From assembly GCF_008801925.2 (NCBI RefSeq), contig NZ_CP062804.1, positions 3,162,001-3,226,000 on the forward strand: 64,000 nucleotides of DNA, written 5' to 3'. The notes below the pieces were generated by a model that was not told the DNA's origin, did no database searches, and was given only the letters and a program-made list of their open reading frames with translations. This DNA is from Cupriavidus basilensis (GTDB lineage Bacteria; Pseudomonadota; Gammaproteobacteria; Burkholderiales; Burkholderiaceae). Of this stretch, positions 25,181 through 33,779 are shown one piece after another. The translations under genes and the position numbers were made by a program. Numbering within the stretch: position 1 is the stretch's first letter; each line of letters opens with the position of its first letter.

Positions 25181-25696
25181 ATGGCCGTAGCAAAGAAAGT
25201 CGCAACCAGCGCAGCAGCAAAGACCAAGCCGGCAGCCGCCAAGAAGGCAGCAGTTCCCGCGAAGAAGGCCAGCGTGCTGGCTCGCGAACTGGCCGCTGCA
25301 AAGAAGGGCCTGCTGAAGCTGCGCGCTGATGCAAAGAAGGCGATCGAAACTGCTAAGCGCGAAATCAAGGTCGCAGCTGAAGCCGCCAAGAAGGCTGTGC
25401 TGGCTGAGAAGCAAGCCGCCAAGGAAAAGCTGGCTGCACAAAAGGCCAAGGCCAAGCCGGCTGCGAAGAAGCCGGTGGTGAAGGCTGCCGTGGCAAAGAA
25501 GGCTGCAAAGCCGGCCGCCGCCAAGAAGGCAGCAGCTCCCAAGGCAGCAGCACCGAAGGCCGCCGCCCCGAAGGCAGCTGCTCCGAAGGCAGCAGCACCG
25601 AAGAAGGCCGTCGTGAAGGCAGCCCGCAAGCCGGCAGCGCCGAAGAAGGCCGTGGCCGTCAAGGTCGAGGCAGAAGCGCCTGTCGCCGCGAAGTAG
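25181..25696 (+). CDS. Histone H1-like Ala/Lys/Pro-rich DNA-binding protein
   Basis: 171 residues composed mainly of Ala, Lys and Pro. The N-terminal and central parts are Lys/Ala helices (KKGLLKLRADAKKAIETAKREIKVAAEAAKK). The C-terminal part has KAAAP in five tandem copies (about residues 115-140) and further KKA units, which is the eukaryotic H1-tail-like composition found in Burkholderiaceae and in AlgP. Expected to bind DNA without sequence specificity. A TATACT at 25145-25150 is a possible -10. The repeated 15-bp DNA unit can change copy number by slippage. Confidence 0.85.
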   Translation: MAVAKKVATSAAAKTKPAAAKKAAVPAKKASVLARELAAAKKGLLKLRADAKKAIETAKREIKVAAEAAKKAVLAEKQAAKEKLAAQKAKAKPAAKKPVVKAAVAKKAAKPAAAKKAAAPKAAAPKAAAPKAAAPKAAAPKKAVVKAARKPAAPKKAVAVKVEAEAPVAAK

Positions 25697-26127
25697 ATCG
25701 CGCAAGGGCCAGCGCGGCAGGTGGCCCGGACATGCGCGCGGTAATCCGCGCCGTGCTCCGGTCCCCGCCGCGCACCACTTTTGTGCGAACTGGCTGGCGC
25801 TCTGCAGGGCCAGCCAGACATCTCCAGACAATATCCCCGGTTATTCAAGACGCCCTGGACGATCGCATTTCCCGATTAGCGCCGCCTGGCTTCGCCTGTC
25901 ATTTCCCGCATTTTCCGCATTTTCCGCATTGCCCACATCGCACGCATTGCCCGCCAGGACGTTCGCCGCGTCTTAAGCCAACGCTTAAGGTGACATGCGC
26001 AAAGACAATTCAGAGACAATTCAGCGAAGACTTAGCCCCACTGCGCGCCAGTCCTCAATCGCGCTTTGCCGAATTTCGGCCACGCATTGCGCGCGGCCCA
26101 ATCCCCCTGCATGCGGCGATGAAGTTC
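25697..26127. other. Intergenic region with short tandem repeats
   Basis: 430 bases between convergent genes. No convincing gene. A run of CATTTTCCG-type 9-base units with degenerate copies occupies 25902-25953. No intrinsic terminator was recognised. Confidence 0.5.
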
Positions 26128-26745
26128 CTATTTTCGGAATACCAGGCTGAAATTATTGGCCGGCATCGGGATTGGCTCGTCCATGCGAAAGCCCTCGGCC
26201 TCGCCCAGCGCCGCCACATCTTCCATATTGCGCACGCCCCATTCGGCGTTCGCGCTGCGCAACTGCGCGTCAAAGGCGGCATTGCTCGGCGCGGTATGTT
26301 CGCCATTGCGCCGATACGGGCCATACAGGTAAAGCACGCCGCCGGCTGGCAGCAAGCGCCCGGCCCCGGCAAACAGCGCCTCGGCCGCAGACCATGGCGC
26401 GATGTGGATCATGTTGATGCACACCACCGCCTGCGCCGCCTCGATGCCCCAGGGCTGCTGGCGCACGTCCAGCGCCAGCGGCGCAAGCACATTGGCCAGC
26501 CCGGCATGCTCGGCCCAGCCCGCGATCGACTCGCGCGCCGCGGCGTCCGGGTCGCTCGGCTGCCAGGTCAGCCCCGCCAGCGCGGCGGAGAAATAGGCGG
26601 CGTGCTGGCCGGTGCCGCTGGCGATTTCCAGCACCAGGCCGCTCTGCGGCAAGACCCGCCGCAGCACGGCCAGGATGGCGTCGCGGTTGCGGTCGGTGGC
26701 CGGCGCCATGCGGCGCGCGTCGTGTTGGCCGTCTTGGTTCGGCAT
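26128..26745 (-). CDS. DUF938 family SAM-dependent methyltransferase-like protein
   Basis: 205 residues from ATG 26745, preceded by AGGAGC. Motif I of class I methyltransferases is VLEIASGTGQHAAYFS (about residue 40), followed by WQPSDPD and VVCINMIHIAPWSA (post-II region), as in DUF938. The substrate is unknown in the family. An in-frame ATG at 26808 would add residues encoded by the GGGTAT microsatellite and is rejected. Confidence 0.88.
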   Translation of the reverse strand: MPNQDGQHDARRMAPATDRNRDAILAVLRRVLPQSGLVLEIASGTGQHAAYFSAALAGLTWQPSDPDAAARESIAGWAEHAGLANVLAPLALDVRQQPWGIEAAQAVVCINMIHIAPWSAAEALFAGAGRLLPAGGVLYLYGPYRRNGEHTAPSNAAFDAQLRSANAEWGVRNMEDVAALGEAEGFRMDEPIPMPANNFSLVFRK

Positions 26746-26767
26746 CTTGTTGCTCCTGTTGGGCTGT

Positions 26768-26791
26768 GGGTATGGGTATGGGTATGGGCGG
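26768..26791. repeat. GGGTAT hexanucleotide microsatellite
   Basis: Three to four tandem GGGTAT units just upstream of the DUF938 gene. Copy-number change would alter the leader length, not the protein. Confidence 0.7.
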
Positions 26792-26856
26792 CGGGGGCGC
26801 GTTGGCACGGCAGCCGCTCTTTACCGCAAGCGTAGCAGGCATGACCGGTCCCGCGT

Positions 26857-27873
26857 CTATGTGGCTTCAGCGGGTCCACGCGCCGGTGGCCCGAAACGTT
26901 CCCGGTATTCGCCTGGGGTGACGCCGATGCGCTTGAGAAAGGCACGATGCAAAGCGTCCACGCTACCAAAGCCCGCGCGCTCGGCGATACGCTCGAGCCG
27001 CCACTCCGAGCCCTCCAGCAGGGTTTTGGCACGCTCCACGCGCGCGCCCTCGACAAAGCGGGCAGGCGGCTCTCCGGTCTCCCTGGCGAATGCACGCGCG
27101 AAGGTACGCTCGCTCATGCCTGCGCGGGCGGCCAGCACCGGTCCTCTCAGGTCGCCCCTTGGGTCGTCGATAATGGCGGCCAGCAATGCGCGCAACCTGG
27201 GCGTGGCATTGCACTGCAGGCGCAGGCCGGTACTGAACTGCGACTGCCCGCCGGGGCGCCGCAGGAACAGCACCAGCTCGCGCGCGACCGCCAGCGCCAC
27301 CTCGGGGCCGCAATCGGCCTCGACCAGCGAGAGGCACAGGTCGATCCCGGTGGAAACGCCGGCCGATGTATAGAAGGGGGGATCGGCGACGAAGATCGCG
27401 TCCGGCTCCACCTGAATCGCGGGGCGCAATGTCTTCAGCAAGCCACAGGCGTTCCAGTGCGTGGTGGCACGGCGTCCATCGAGCAAGCCGGCCGCGGCTA
27501 GGACAAAGGCCCCCGTGCAAACGCTGGCGATGCGGCGCGTACGCCGGGCGCGCGCCTGCAACCAGGCTAGCAGGTCCGGGTCGGTGGCGGCGCGGCGCAG
27601 GCTCTGCTCGCTGCCACCACCGACCACCAGCGTGTCGATGCGCTCCGGCAAGTCGGCAAGCGCAACCGCGCCGGCCAGCCGCAGGCCGGCATGTGTCCCA
27701 AGCTCGCCACCGGCTTGCGTGGCGAGCCTGACCTCATAGGGCTTGCGGCGGCCTGCGGGGCTATGCAAGTTCGCCACCGCGAAGACCTCCATCGGCCCCA
27801 CGACGTCGAGCGACTGCACGCCCTCGAAGCCGAGCACTACCACCTTTCGTGTTGTTCGCTGTAGATAAGCCAT
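26857..27873 (-). CDS. GlxA family transcriptional regulator (DJ-1/PfpI domain plus AraC HTH)
   Basis: 338 residues from ATG 27873. Residues 10-190 are a DJ-1/PfpI domain (VVVLGFEGVQSLDVVGPMEVF; nucleophile-elbow region SVCTGAFVLAAAGLLDGRRATTHW). Residues 220-330 carry two AraC helix-turn-helix motifs (LAARAGMSERTFARAFARETGEPPARFV and IAERAGFGSVDALHRAFLKRIG). It is divergent from a lipoprotein gene with a related DJ-1 domain that shares the GLLDGR.ATTHW segment, its probable target. Confidence 0.92.
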   Translation of the reverse strand: MAYLQRTTRKVVVLGFEGVQSLDVVGPMEVFAVANLHSPAGRRKPYEVRLATQAGGELGTHAGLRLAGAVALADLPERIDTLVVGGGSEQSLRRAATDPDLLAWLQARARRTRRIASVCTGAFVLAAAGLLDGRRATTHWNACGLLKTLRPAIQVEPDAIFVADPPFYTSAGVSTGIDLCLSLVEADCGPEVALAVARELVLFLRRPGGQSQFSTGLRLQCNATPRLRALLAAIIDDPRGDLRGPVLAARAGMSERTFARAFARETGEPPARFVEGARVERAKTLLEGSEWRLERIAERAGFGSVDALHRAFLKRIGVTPGEYRERFGPPARGPAEAT

Positions 27874-27971
27874 GGCAAAGAATGCGGCAATTCTGTCCTT
27901 TTTGCCAGCCCCGGCGGAGGGTAAATTCGATCCATGTGCATCTGGTACGAAACGCACCAACCGAGGACACC

Positions 27972-29138
27972 ATGCAGTACGCCATCATGACCCGCCTTGC
28001 CGCGCTCGCGCTGTGCGCCTGCTCGCTGTGCGGCTGCCTCAAGCCCGCCGCGCAAAACCCCGCTTCGACCGAACCCGCGCAAGCACGCCACGCCGCATCC
28101 GCGGCGTCTTCCGGCTTGCCGGCGACGCTCACGCTGCCCGCGCCGAAGGACGGCCACGCGCGACCGCTGGTAGCCATACTGGCCGACAACGCCGGCACCG
28201 AGGTCACCGATTTCGTGATTCCGTTTGGCGTGCTGCGCGAGGCAAGCGTGGCTGACGTGCATGCAGTATCGACCGGCCCCGGCACCGTCACCTTGATGCC
28301 GGCCCTGCGCGTGCGGGCCGAGCTGACAGTGGCGGCCTTCGACGCCGCCTTTCCCGAAGGCGCCGATATCGTGATCGTGCCGGCGATGCATCATGAGGAC
28401 ACGCCGGCCACGCTAGCGTGGCTGCGCGCGCAGGCAGGACGGGGTGCGATCATCGTGGCGGTCTGCGAAGGCGCGCGCGTGGTCGCGAGCGCCGGACTGC
28501 TCGATGGCCGCTCGGCCACGACACATTGGTATGCGATGAGCCGTGTCGGCACAGAATTTCCAGCCACCCACTGGGTGGGCAACAGGCGCTATCTGGCCGA
28601 TGGCAACGTTGTCACCTCGAGCGGCATAACTGCCTCGCTGCCGCTGTCGCTAGCATTGGTCGAAGCGATTGCCGGCCAACAGGTGGCGGCGGCAACCGCA
28701 GCGCGCCTCGGCGTGACGGAGTGGAGCCCACGCCACGATTCAGCCCCCTTCAAGCTAGGCGCCGCGAGCATCGGCATCGCGCTATCGAACCGCCTCGCCT
28801 GGTGGCGGCACGAGGCCATCGGTATCACCGTGGCGGCAGGATTTGACGAGATCGCGCTGGCGCTGCAGGCGGATGCCTGGTCAAGGACCTATCGCTCCGA
28901 GGCGCTGACACTTGGCACGGCTGCAACGCTGCGCTCACGCCACGGACTCTGGCTTGAGGCTGACACCATCACCACGCGCGCGGACGACAAGCCAGCAGCC
29001 AACCGCCATGACTTGCCGCCATACGCTGGTCTGCCGGCAGCGGCGCTGGATGCTGCCTTGGCCGCAATCCAGGACCGCTACGGCCACGCCACCGCGAATT
29101 TCGTCGCCCTGCAACTGGAGTATCCCCGCCCGCGCTAG
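27972..29138 (+). CDS. DJ-1/PfpI domain lipoprotein
   Basis: 388 residues from ATG 27972, preceded by GAGGACACC. The signal peptide ends in a Cys-rich h-region with a lipobox LCGC. After a linker the DJ-1/PfpI domain runs from about residue 65 to 240, with VCEGARVVASAGLLDGRSATTHW, almost the same motif as in the divergent regulator at 26857. The last 150 residues are less conserved and may be a second, decayed domain. A DJ-1 domain carried on a lipoprotein is uncommon. Envelope location is predicted; the reaction is unknown. Confidence 0.8.
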   Translation: MQYAIMTRLAALALCACSLCGCLKPAAQNPASTEPAQARHAASAASSGLPATLTLPAPKDGHARPLVAILADNAGTEVTDFVIPFGVLREASVADVHAVSTGPGTVTLMPALRVRAELTVAAFDAAFPEGADIVIVPAMHHEDTPATLAWLRAQAGRGAIIVAVCEGARVVASAGLLDGRSATTHWYAMSRVGTEFPATHWVGNRRYLADGNVVTSSGITASLPLSLALVEAIAGQQVAAATAARLGVTEWSPRHDSAPFKLGAASIGIALSNRLAWWRHEAIGITVAAGFDEIALALQADAWSRTYRSEALTLGTAATLRSRHGLWLEADTITTRADDKPAANRHDLPPYAGLPAAALDAALAAIQDRYGHATANFVALQLEYPRPR

Positions 29139-29156
29139 CCAGCTCCCGCGCGAATG

Positions 29157-29193
29157 AAAAAAAAGGCCCCCGATGACAAAGTCATCGGGGGCC
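29157..29193. terminator. Bidirectional rho-independent terminator
   Basis: Perfect 13-bp stem GGCCCCCGATGAC / GTCATCGGGGGCC (29165-29193) with an AAA loop. Eight A at 29157-29164 give a full U tract for the minus-strand phosphatase gene. Confidence 0.9.
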
Positions 29194-29226
29194 CAACAAA
29201 GCGCCGGGGTAATAGCTGTCCCGCGC

Positions 29227-31212
29227 TTACGCCTTAGTGGTCTTGACGCTCGTGGTATCGGCCGTCAGGTAGCCGACGGCGGCGCCGAAGCGGTCCTTGT
29301 AGTTGGCGCGCACCAGCGGATCCAGCGTGGCCTGGACCTTGGCGTGCAGGCTGCTCCAGTCGCCCGCGTGCTGGAAGTTGTTCATGATGTAGGTCCAGCC
29401 ATTGATCTCGTCCACCGCATGCAGGCCGGTGGATTCCGCGCCAGCCGGGGTCGAGAGCACGCGCGACAGCTTCTTGGTGTCTACGTTGTAGGCCCACAGG
29501 AAGTTGTTGACGTGCTGGCCGCTGTCCTCGCCGATAAACAAGGTGCGCAGCTTTTCCGAGAACTTGAGGTTGTCCGGGTTGGCGATCTGGTCCGGATCGG
29601 CGGTGTTGCCGAGCGCGTCCGCACTGATGTCCTTACCCACGATCAGGGCCTTGGTATGCACCGGCACCCATTCGCTGTTGATGGCGGCGCCGCCCAGATC
29701 CTTCTGGCCGCCGGCAAGGTTGTGCTGCATCACGCCACCGGCGTTGAGCGCCGTGGGGATCGTGATGTTGCTCTGTGCGTTCCAGCCCTTGGCGTTGTTG
29801 ACGACCATCGAGTCGATCATGTTCTGCAGCGCGGAGTAGGCCACCTTGTCCTTGATATTGACGGTGGTGCCTTCCATCTTGGTAAAGCCCATGCTGCCGC
29901 CCTTGAGGTAGGCGTAGCGATGGGTTTCCAGGAAGGCCGCGGCCTTCTCCTTGCCCGGGTTGACCTTGATCCAGTTGGCGGTGCCGCCAACGAAGATCTT
30001 GGTGAAGGTGGGGTCCGCGGGGTCGGTCGTGCGCACGTCCATGATGTCGGTGGGCAGGTTGGACTTGGCCATGGCTTCGACTTCGGCGCTGGTGGCGTGT
30101 CCCAGGTTGACCCACGTCAGGTCGGCGCCGGGGGCGGCCGGGTCGATGGAGAAGCCCGCGCCCACCTTGGCCACGTACAGCGTGCCGGCGGACAGGTCCT
30201 TTTCCTTGTCGGCCACGAACATGAACAGGCCGCTGTTGGTGGCGTCGTCGCCCATCAGCACCGTGCGGTTGTCCGGCATCACATGCACTAGCTCGTGCGA
30301 GATGCGGCCCATGCAGAAGTGCTTCTTGATGCTGGCGGTACCGTCGGCATTGACCGTGACTTCAGGCATGTGGCCATAGAAGTACGGGTTGGCCACGACG
30401 CTGGCGGTGCCGAGCAGGTTCTTGCTGAACGCCAGGAACTGCGCGTTGGTGCTGGCCGTGAAGGCGTCCGGCTCGTACTCTTCGCTCGACAGGTGGGTGT
30501 TCCACGGCGACAAGCTGGCGCCGCAGGTAATCCACAGGCCATTGACCGACGAAGTATCGACGTTGTGGTACTTGACCAGCGTCAGCTTGCCGGTGGCGGG
30601 GTCCTGGTCCAGCGTCAGCACGCCGATCGGGGACGGCAGGCGGCCGTAGGCGCTGGCGCCAGCCTGGTCACGCGTGGTGTACTCGAACTGGACCACGGCG
30701 AAGACCGTGTTGCCCTTCACGCCGGCCACCTTGGCGCCGTCGATCTTGAGCAGCGAGGTGCCGTCGGGCGAGTCGGAGTAGAACTGGCGTTCCTTGCCGG
30801 CCACCGATTTGTCGATGATCGGCTGGTTGTTGATGTCGAAGTAGCCGCCGGCGAGGATGCTGCCGCCCTTGCCGTCCGGGACCATGTCGCCGGTGATGAA
30901 GAACGGCTGGTAGGCCAGCTTGTAGGTCTGGCTGCTGCCGTCGCTGAACGATACCTTCAGGCTGGAACCCACCGTGGTGGTAGCCATCGCGGCCGGGTTG
31001 GCCAACGAGGGCGCGGCCATGCCGGTGAATTCGGCGGTCGTAAACGTGGCGCCGGCAGGCGTGACGGGCGTCGGCGCCGTTGCGGCTACGGCGTCGCCAT
31101 CGCCACCGCAACCGACCAGGAAGGCGGTAGCGCCGAGGCCCAGCGGCAGCATGGGGGCGCCAGCCAGGAATTTAAGCGCCTTGCGGCGGGATGCGTCCGG
31201 TTTGTCGAGCAT
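29227..31212 (-). CDS. PhoX-family (DUF839) phosphatase-like protein, Tat-exported
   Basis: 661 residues from ATG 31212 (GGGAAAG upstream). The N-terminus is a twin-arginine signal (SRRKALKF followed by a hydrophobic stretch; GCGG may be a lipobox). The body matches the DUF839/PhoX beta-propeller family: GKGGSILAGGYFD, NGLWITCGASLSPWNTHLSSEEYEPD and FCMGRISHELVHVMPDNRTVLMGDDATNSGLFMFVAD, with acidic residues suited to Ca2+/Fe3+ binding. PhoX enzymes release phosphate from organophosphates in the periplasm. A Pho-box-like sequence at 31321-31338 supports this role. Some DUF839 proteins have no proven phosphatase activity. Confidence 0.85.
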   Translation of the reverse strand: MLDKPDASRRKALKFLAGAPMLPLGLGATAFLVGCGGDGDAVAATAPTPVTPAGATFTTAEFTGMAAPSLANPAAMATTTVGSSLKVSFSDGSSQTYKLAYQPFFITGDMVPDGKGGSILAGGYFDINNQPIIDKSVAGKERQFYSDSPDGTSLLKIDGAKVAGVKGNTVFAVVQFEYTTRDQAGASAYGRLPSPIGVLTLDQDPATGKLTLVKYHNVDTSSVNGLWITCGASLSPWNTHLSSEEYEPDAFTASTNAQFLAFSKNLLGTASVVANPYFYGHMPEVTVNADGTASIKKHFCMGRISHELVHVMPDNRTVLMGDDATNSGLFMFVADKEKDLSAGTLYVAKVGAGFSIDPAAPGADLTWVNLGHATSAEVEAMAKSNLPTDIMDVRTTDPADPTFTKIFVGGTANWIKVNPGKEKAAAFLETHRYAYLKGGSMGFTKMEGTTVNIKDKVAYSALQNMIDSMVVNNAKGWNAQSNITIPTALNAGGVMQHNLAGGQKDLGGAAINSEWVPVHTKALIVGKDISADALGNTADPDQIANPDNLKFSEKLRTLFIGEDSGQHVNNFLWAYNVDTKKLSRVLSTPAGAESTGLHAVDEINGWTYIMNNFQHAGDWSSLHAKVQATLDPLVRANYKDRFGAAVGYLTADTTSVKTTKA

Positions 31213-31320
31213 TCTTCTTTCCCGTTTCGTTATGTGAAGGATTGGGCGGCGCGCCGTGCGCGCTGCCGTGCGACGCGCACGTGGGGACAACCGCGCAGCG
31301 TTCAGGCCGATGCGTATCCT

Positions 31321-31338
31321 ATGAATGATTTGTTACAG
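31321..31338 (-). promoter_or_regulatory. Candidate Pho box upstream of the PhoX-family gene
   Basis: On the minus strand the 18 bases read CTGTAAC-AAAT-CATTCAT. They match the CTGTCAT-N4-CTGTCAT PhoB pattern at 10 of 14 half-site positions and have the AT-rich spacer. It lies about 109 bases before the ATG. Single candidate; not tested. Confidence 0.45.
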
Positions 31339-31505
31339 CTTGTTTAAACTGACTGAACTTGCAGACATCCAGGATGCCTCCCGCACAATCCGGGCGGCCG
31401 GGGCGGCTGCGGTACACTGGCGCAGGCCCCGATCCGGTGCCCCGATTCCTTTTAGCTTTCCGCCCGCCGGCGCCGCGCATCGCGCACCGTGACGCGGCCC
31501 AACCC

Positions 31506-32117
31506 GTGCCGACCTACACCCTCGCTTCTCCCGTCCAGTCAGACCTGGAAATCCGCAAGAGCCGCTTCATCGGCTTTGCATTACCCGTGCCAGACCGCGC
31601 CGCGGCCATGGCCGAAGTGGCGCGCCTGCGCGCCGACCACGCCACCGCCACCCATGTCTGCTGGGCGCTGCTTGCGGGGGGCCAGTCGGGCATGTCTGAC
31701 GACGGCGAGCCATCCGGGACCGCAGGCCGGCCCATGCTGGAAGTGCTGCGCCACCATGAGCTGGAAGGCGTGCTGGCGGCGGTGGTGCGTTATTACGGCG
31801 GCGTCAAGCTGGGGGCGGGCGGGCTGGTACGCGCCTATACGGACGCGATTGCCGTGGCGCTCAAGGATGCACAGCGCATCGAGCGCATCGCCTATGCGGA
31901 GCTGGTGGCGGAGGTGGACTACGCCGACGAAGCCCGCGTGCGCCGCTGGATCGAGCAGGAGAGCCACGTGCTGGCGCATGCCGAACACGGCGCGGCCGCC
32001 CGGCTGACCATCCGGCTGCCGGCCAGCCTGCTGGCACCGGCCCGGGCCGCGCTGCGCGACGCCACCCATGGCCGAGCGCGCTTTCCCGCAGCCGACGAGG
32101 GGCAAGCACCGTCATGA
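31506..32117 (+). CDS. YigZ/IMPACT family protein
   Basis: 203 residues from GTG 31506, which gives the family start PTYTLASPVQSDLEIRKSRFIGFALPV. The N-terminal UPF0029 domain has the conserved SDDGEPSGTAGRPMLEVLRHHELEGVLAAVVRYYGGVKLGAGGLVRAY block; a C-terminal DUF1949 domain follows. The family is linked to ribosome or translation quality control in eukaryotes; the bacterial role is open. It overlaps the ferredoxin gene by four bases. Confidence 0.92.
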   Translation: MPTYTLASPVQSDLEIRKSRFIGFALPVPDRAAAMAEVARLRADHATATHVCWALLAGGQSGMSDDGEPSGTAGRPMLEVLRHHELEGVLAAVVRYYGGVKLGAGGLVRAYTDAIAVALKDAQRIERIAYAELVAEVDYADEARVRRWIEQESHVLAHAEHGAAARLTIRLPASLLAPARAALRDATHGRARFPAADEGQAPS

Positions 32118-32428
32118 GCCACGACATCACCACAGCCCCGGTGGCCCCGGCAGCGTTTGTCGCCCGCCTGGAGCCGCAGGGCAGCACCTTTCCCGCCCTG
32201 CCCACGCAGACGCTGCTCGAAGCCGCGTTGCAGGCCGGCCTGAAATTCCCAAGCTCCTGCCGCAACGGCACCTGCCGCACCTGCCTGTGCCGGCTGGCCG
32301 CCGGGCGCATCGGCTACCGCATCGAGTGGCCGGGCGTGAGCTACGACGAGCGCGACGAGGGGTTCATCCTGCCCTGCGTGGCGTATCCCGAGAGCGATGT
32401 GGTAATCGAAGCGCCGCAATCGCGCTAG
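32114..32428 (+). CDS. Plant-type [2Fe-2S] ferredoxin
   Basis: 104 residues. Cluster cysteines C49, C54, C57 and C88 give C-x4-C-x2-C-x30-C in SSCRNGTCRTCLC and ILPCVAYP. The domain is free-standing with no reductase fused. The ATG overlaps the YigZ stop, so they are co-translated. Its redox partner is not evident nearby; the P450 at 34965 is a possible client but is transcribed separately. Confidence 0.9.
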   Translation: MSHDITTAPVAPAAFVARLEPQGSTFPALPTQTLLEAALQAGLKFPSSCRNGTCRTCLCRLAAGRIGYRIEWPGVSYDERDEGFILPCVAYPESDVVIEAPQSR

Positions 32429-32440
32429 CCAGGCAAGTCG

Positions 32441-33550
32441 TCAGGCGGCCACCTTGCGCACCCGCCTCGGCGCGGCACGCTGGCGCGCCGCCAGGCACTG
32501 CATGAAGAACTGCCACGCGATCCGCAATGCATCCGGGCCGCTCGGATCGGCAAAGGCCTGGCTGGACGGGCCGCCGCTCCACGCGTGCCCCAGCCCTTCG
32601 ATGCGCACCAGCCGGATGTAGGGCTCGCCCTCGCTCGACCAGGGAAAGATGCTGTAGGGACGGCGCTGCCCGCGCTGGACCCGGCGCGGCTTTGCCAGCA
32701 CGGGCGGCTGCGGCAGCAGTTGCTGCCAGAGCGCGGCGCTGGCCAGCGCGTTATCGAAGTGCACCACATGATCGGCATCGCCGTGCAGCAGCAACAACGG
32801 CGGCGGGCGGCGCCCGGCTAGTTGAAACCGCGCCGCATCCACGTCCGGCTCGCCCTTGCCGTGCATCACGCGCGCCGCCTGCGCGGCGTTGGACGCGCTG
32901 AGCGGCACCGCGCCGGAATGCGAGCCGACCGCGACAAAGCGGTCCGGGTAGCGCAGCCCCAGAATCACCGCCATGGCCCCGCCCGCCGACAAGCCAAGCG
33001 CGAAGACGCGTTCGCGGCGAACCGGTTGCTGCTGGCAGACATGCTCGACAATCGACATCAACAGGCTGGCCTCGGCTACCACGCGCGCCGCGGAGCGGAA
33101 CCAGTTCCAGCAGCGCTGGGCGTTGGCTTGCGACGATTGCTCCGGCATCAGCACCACGCAGCCCGCGCTGCGCGCCAGCGTAGCCGCGCGGGTGCAAGCC
33201 GCAAAGCTGGCGGTATCCTGGCCACAGCCGTGCAGCAACACCAGCAAGGGCGCGGGGCGCGACGCGCTCACGCCCGGTGGGATAAACAGCCGGTAACGGC
33301 GCTGCACGAGCGGACCCAGGCCCCAGCTGCCCTCCTCCCAGCGTCCACCGCCACGGCTGACCGGCGTTGGCACCGGCGAGGCAACGCCGGTCAGCACGCG
33401 CTGCGCCGCCTTGCTCATCGCCTCGCCCTGCTTGACCGCCGAGCGGATCGCGGACTTCGTGACCGTGCGCTGCGCACGCCGGACGTTGCGGGTGGCGATC
33501 TTGCTCAGGGTATTCCAGAGCTTGGTGCCGCTGCGATTGCGTCGTGTCAT
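32441..33550 (-). CDS. PHB depolymerase family esterase (LpqC/PhaZ-like)
   Basis: 369 residues from ATG 33550. After a basic 80-residue N-terminus without signal peptide comes an alpha/beta hydrolase: oxyanion LLHGCGQD (about 105), nucleophile GLSAGGAMA (Ser188), Asp in LLHGDADHVVH and His in GLGHAWSGG. These blocks are those of the esterase_PHB family. No secretion signal is seen, so an intracellular poly- or oligo-hydroxybutyrate or feruloyl-type esterase is possible. Confidence 0.87.
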   Translation of the reverse strand: MTRRNRSGTKLWNTLSKIATRNVRRAQRTVTKSAIRSAVKQGEAMSKAAQRVLTGVASPVPTPVSRGGGRWEEGSWGLGPLVQRRYRLFIPPGVSASRPAPLLVLLHGCGQDTASFAACTRAATLARSAGCVVLMPEQSSQANAQRCWNWFRSAARVVAEASLLMSIVEHVCQQQPVRRERVFALGLSAGGAMAVILGLRYPDRFVAVGSHSGAVPLSASNAAQAARVMHGKGEPDVDAARFQLAGRRPPPLLLLHGDADHVVHFDNALASAALWQQLLPQPPVLAKPRRVQRGQRRPYSIFPWSSEGEPYIRLVRIEGLGHAWSGGPSSQAFADPSGPDALRIAWQFFMQCLAARQRAAPRRVRKVAA

Positions 33551-33779
33551 CGGCGATATGCCATTGGCGGCATCTCCAGCGCGGGGTTGCGGGAATGCGC
33601 GGCCTGCGGTGCGCATCCGGCTTGGATGCGCAGTGTTTCGCCGCAGCGCAACAGGCAGTATGCCGCGCGCAAGGACGCGCTGTCAGCCCAATTGCGTGCA
33701 AACCGCGCCACCTGGGCGCATTCCTACCGCACGACGCGCCGCGCAACCCCGAAAGAATGCGCCTTCGCCGCCATCCCGA

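Noticed and set aside
25902..25953. CRISPR-like short repeats
   Set aside because: Units of about 9 bases, degenerate and without unique spacers of regular length; a simple tandem repeat.
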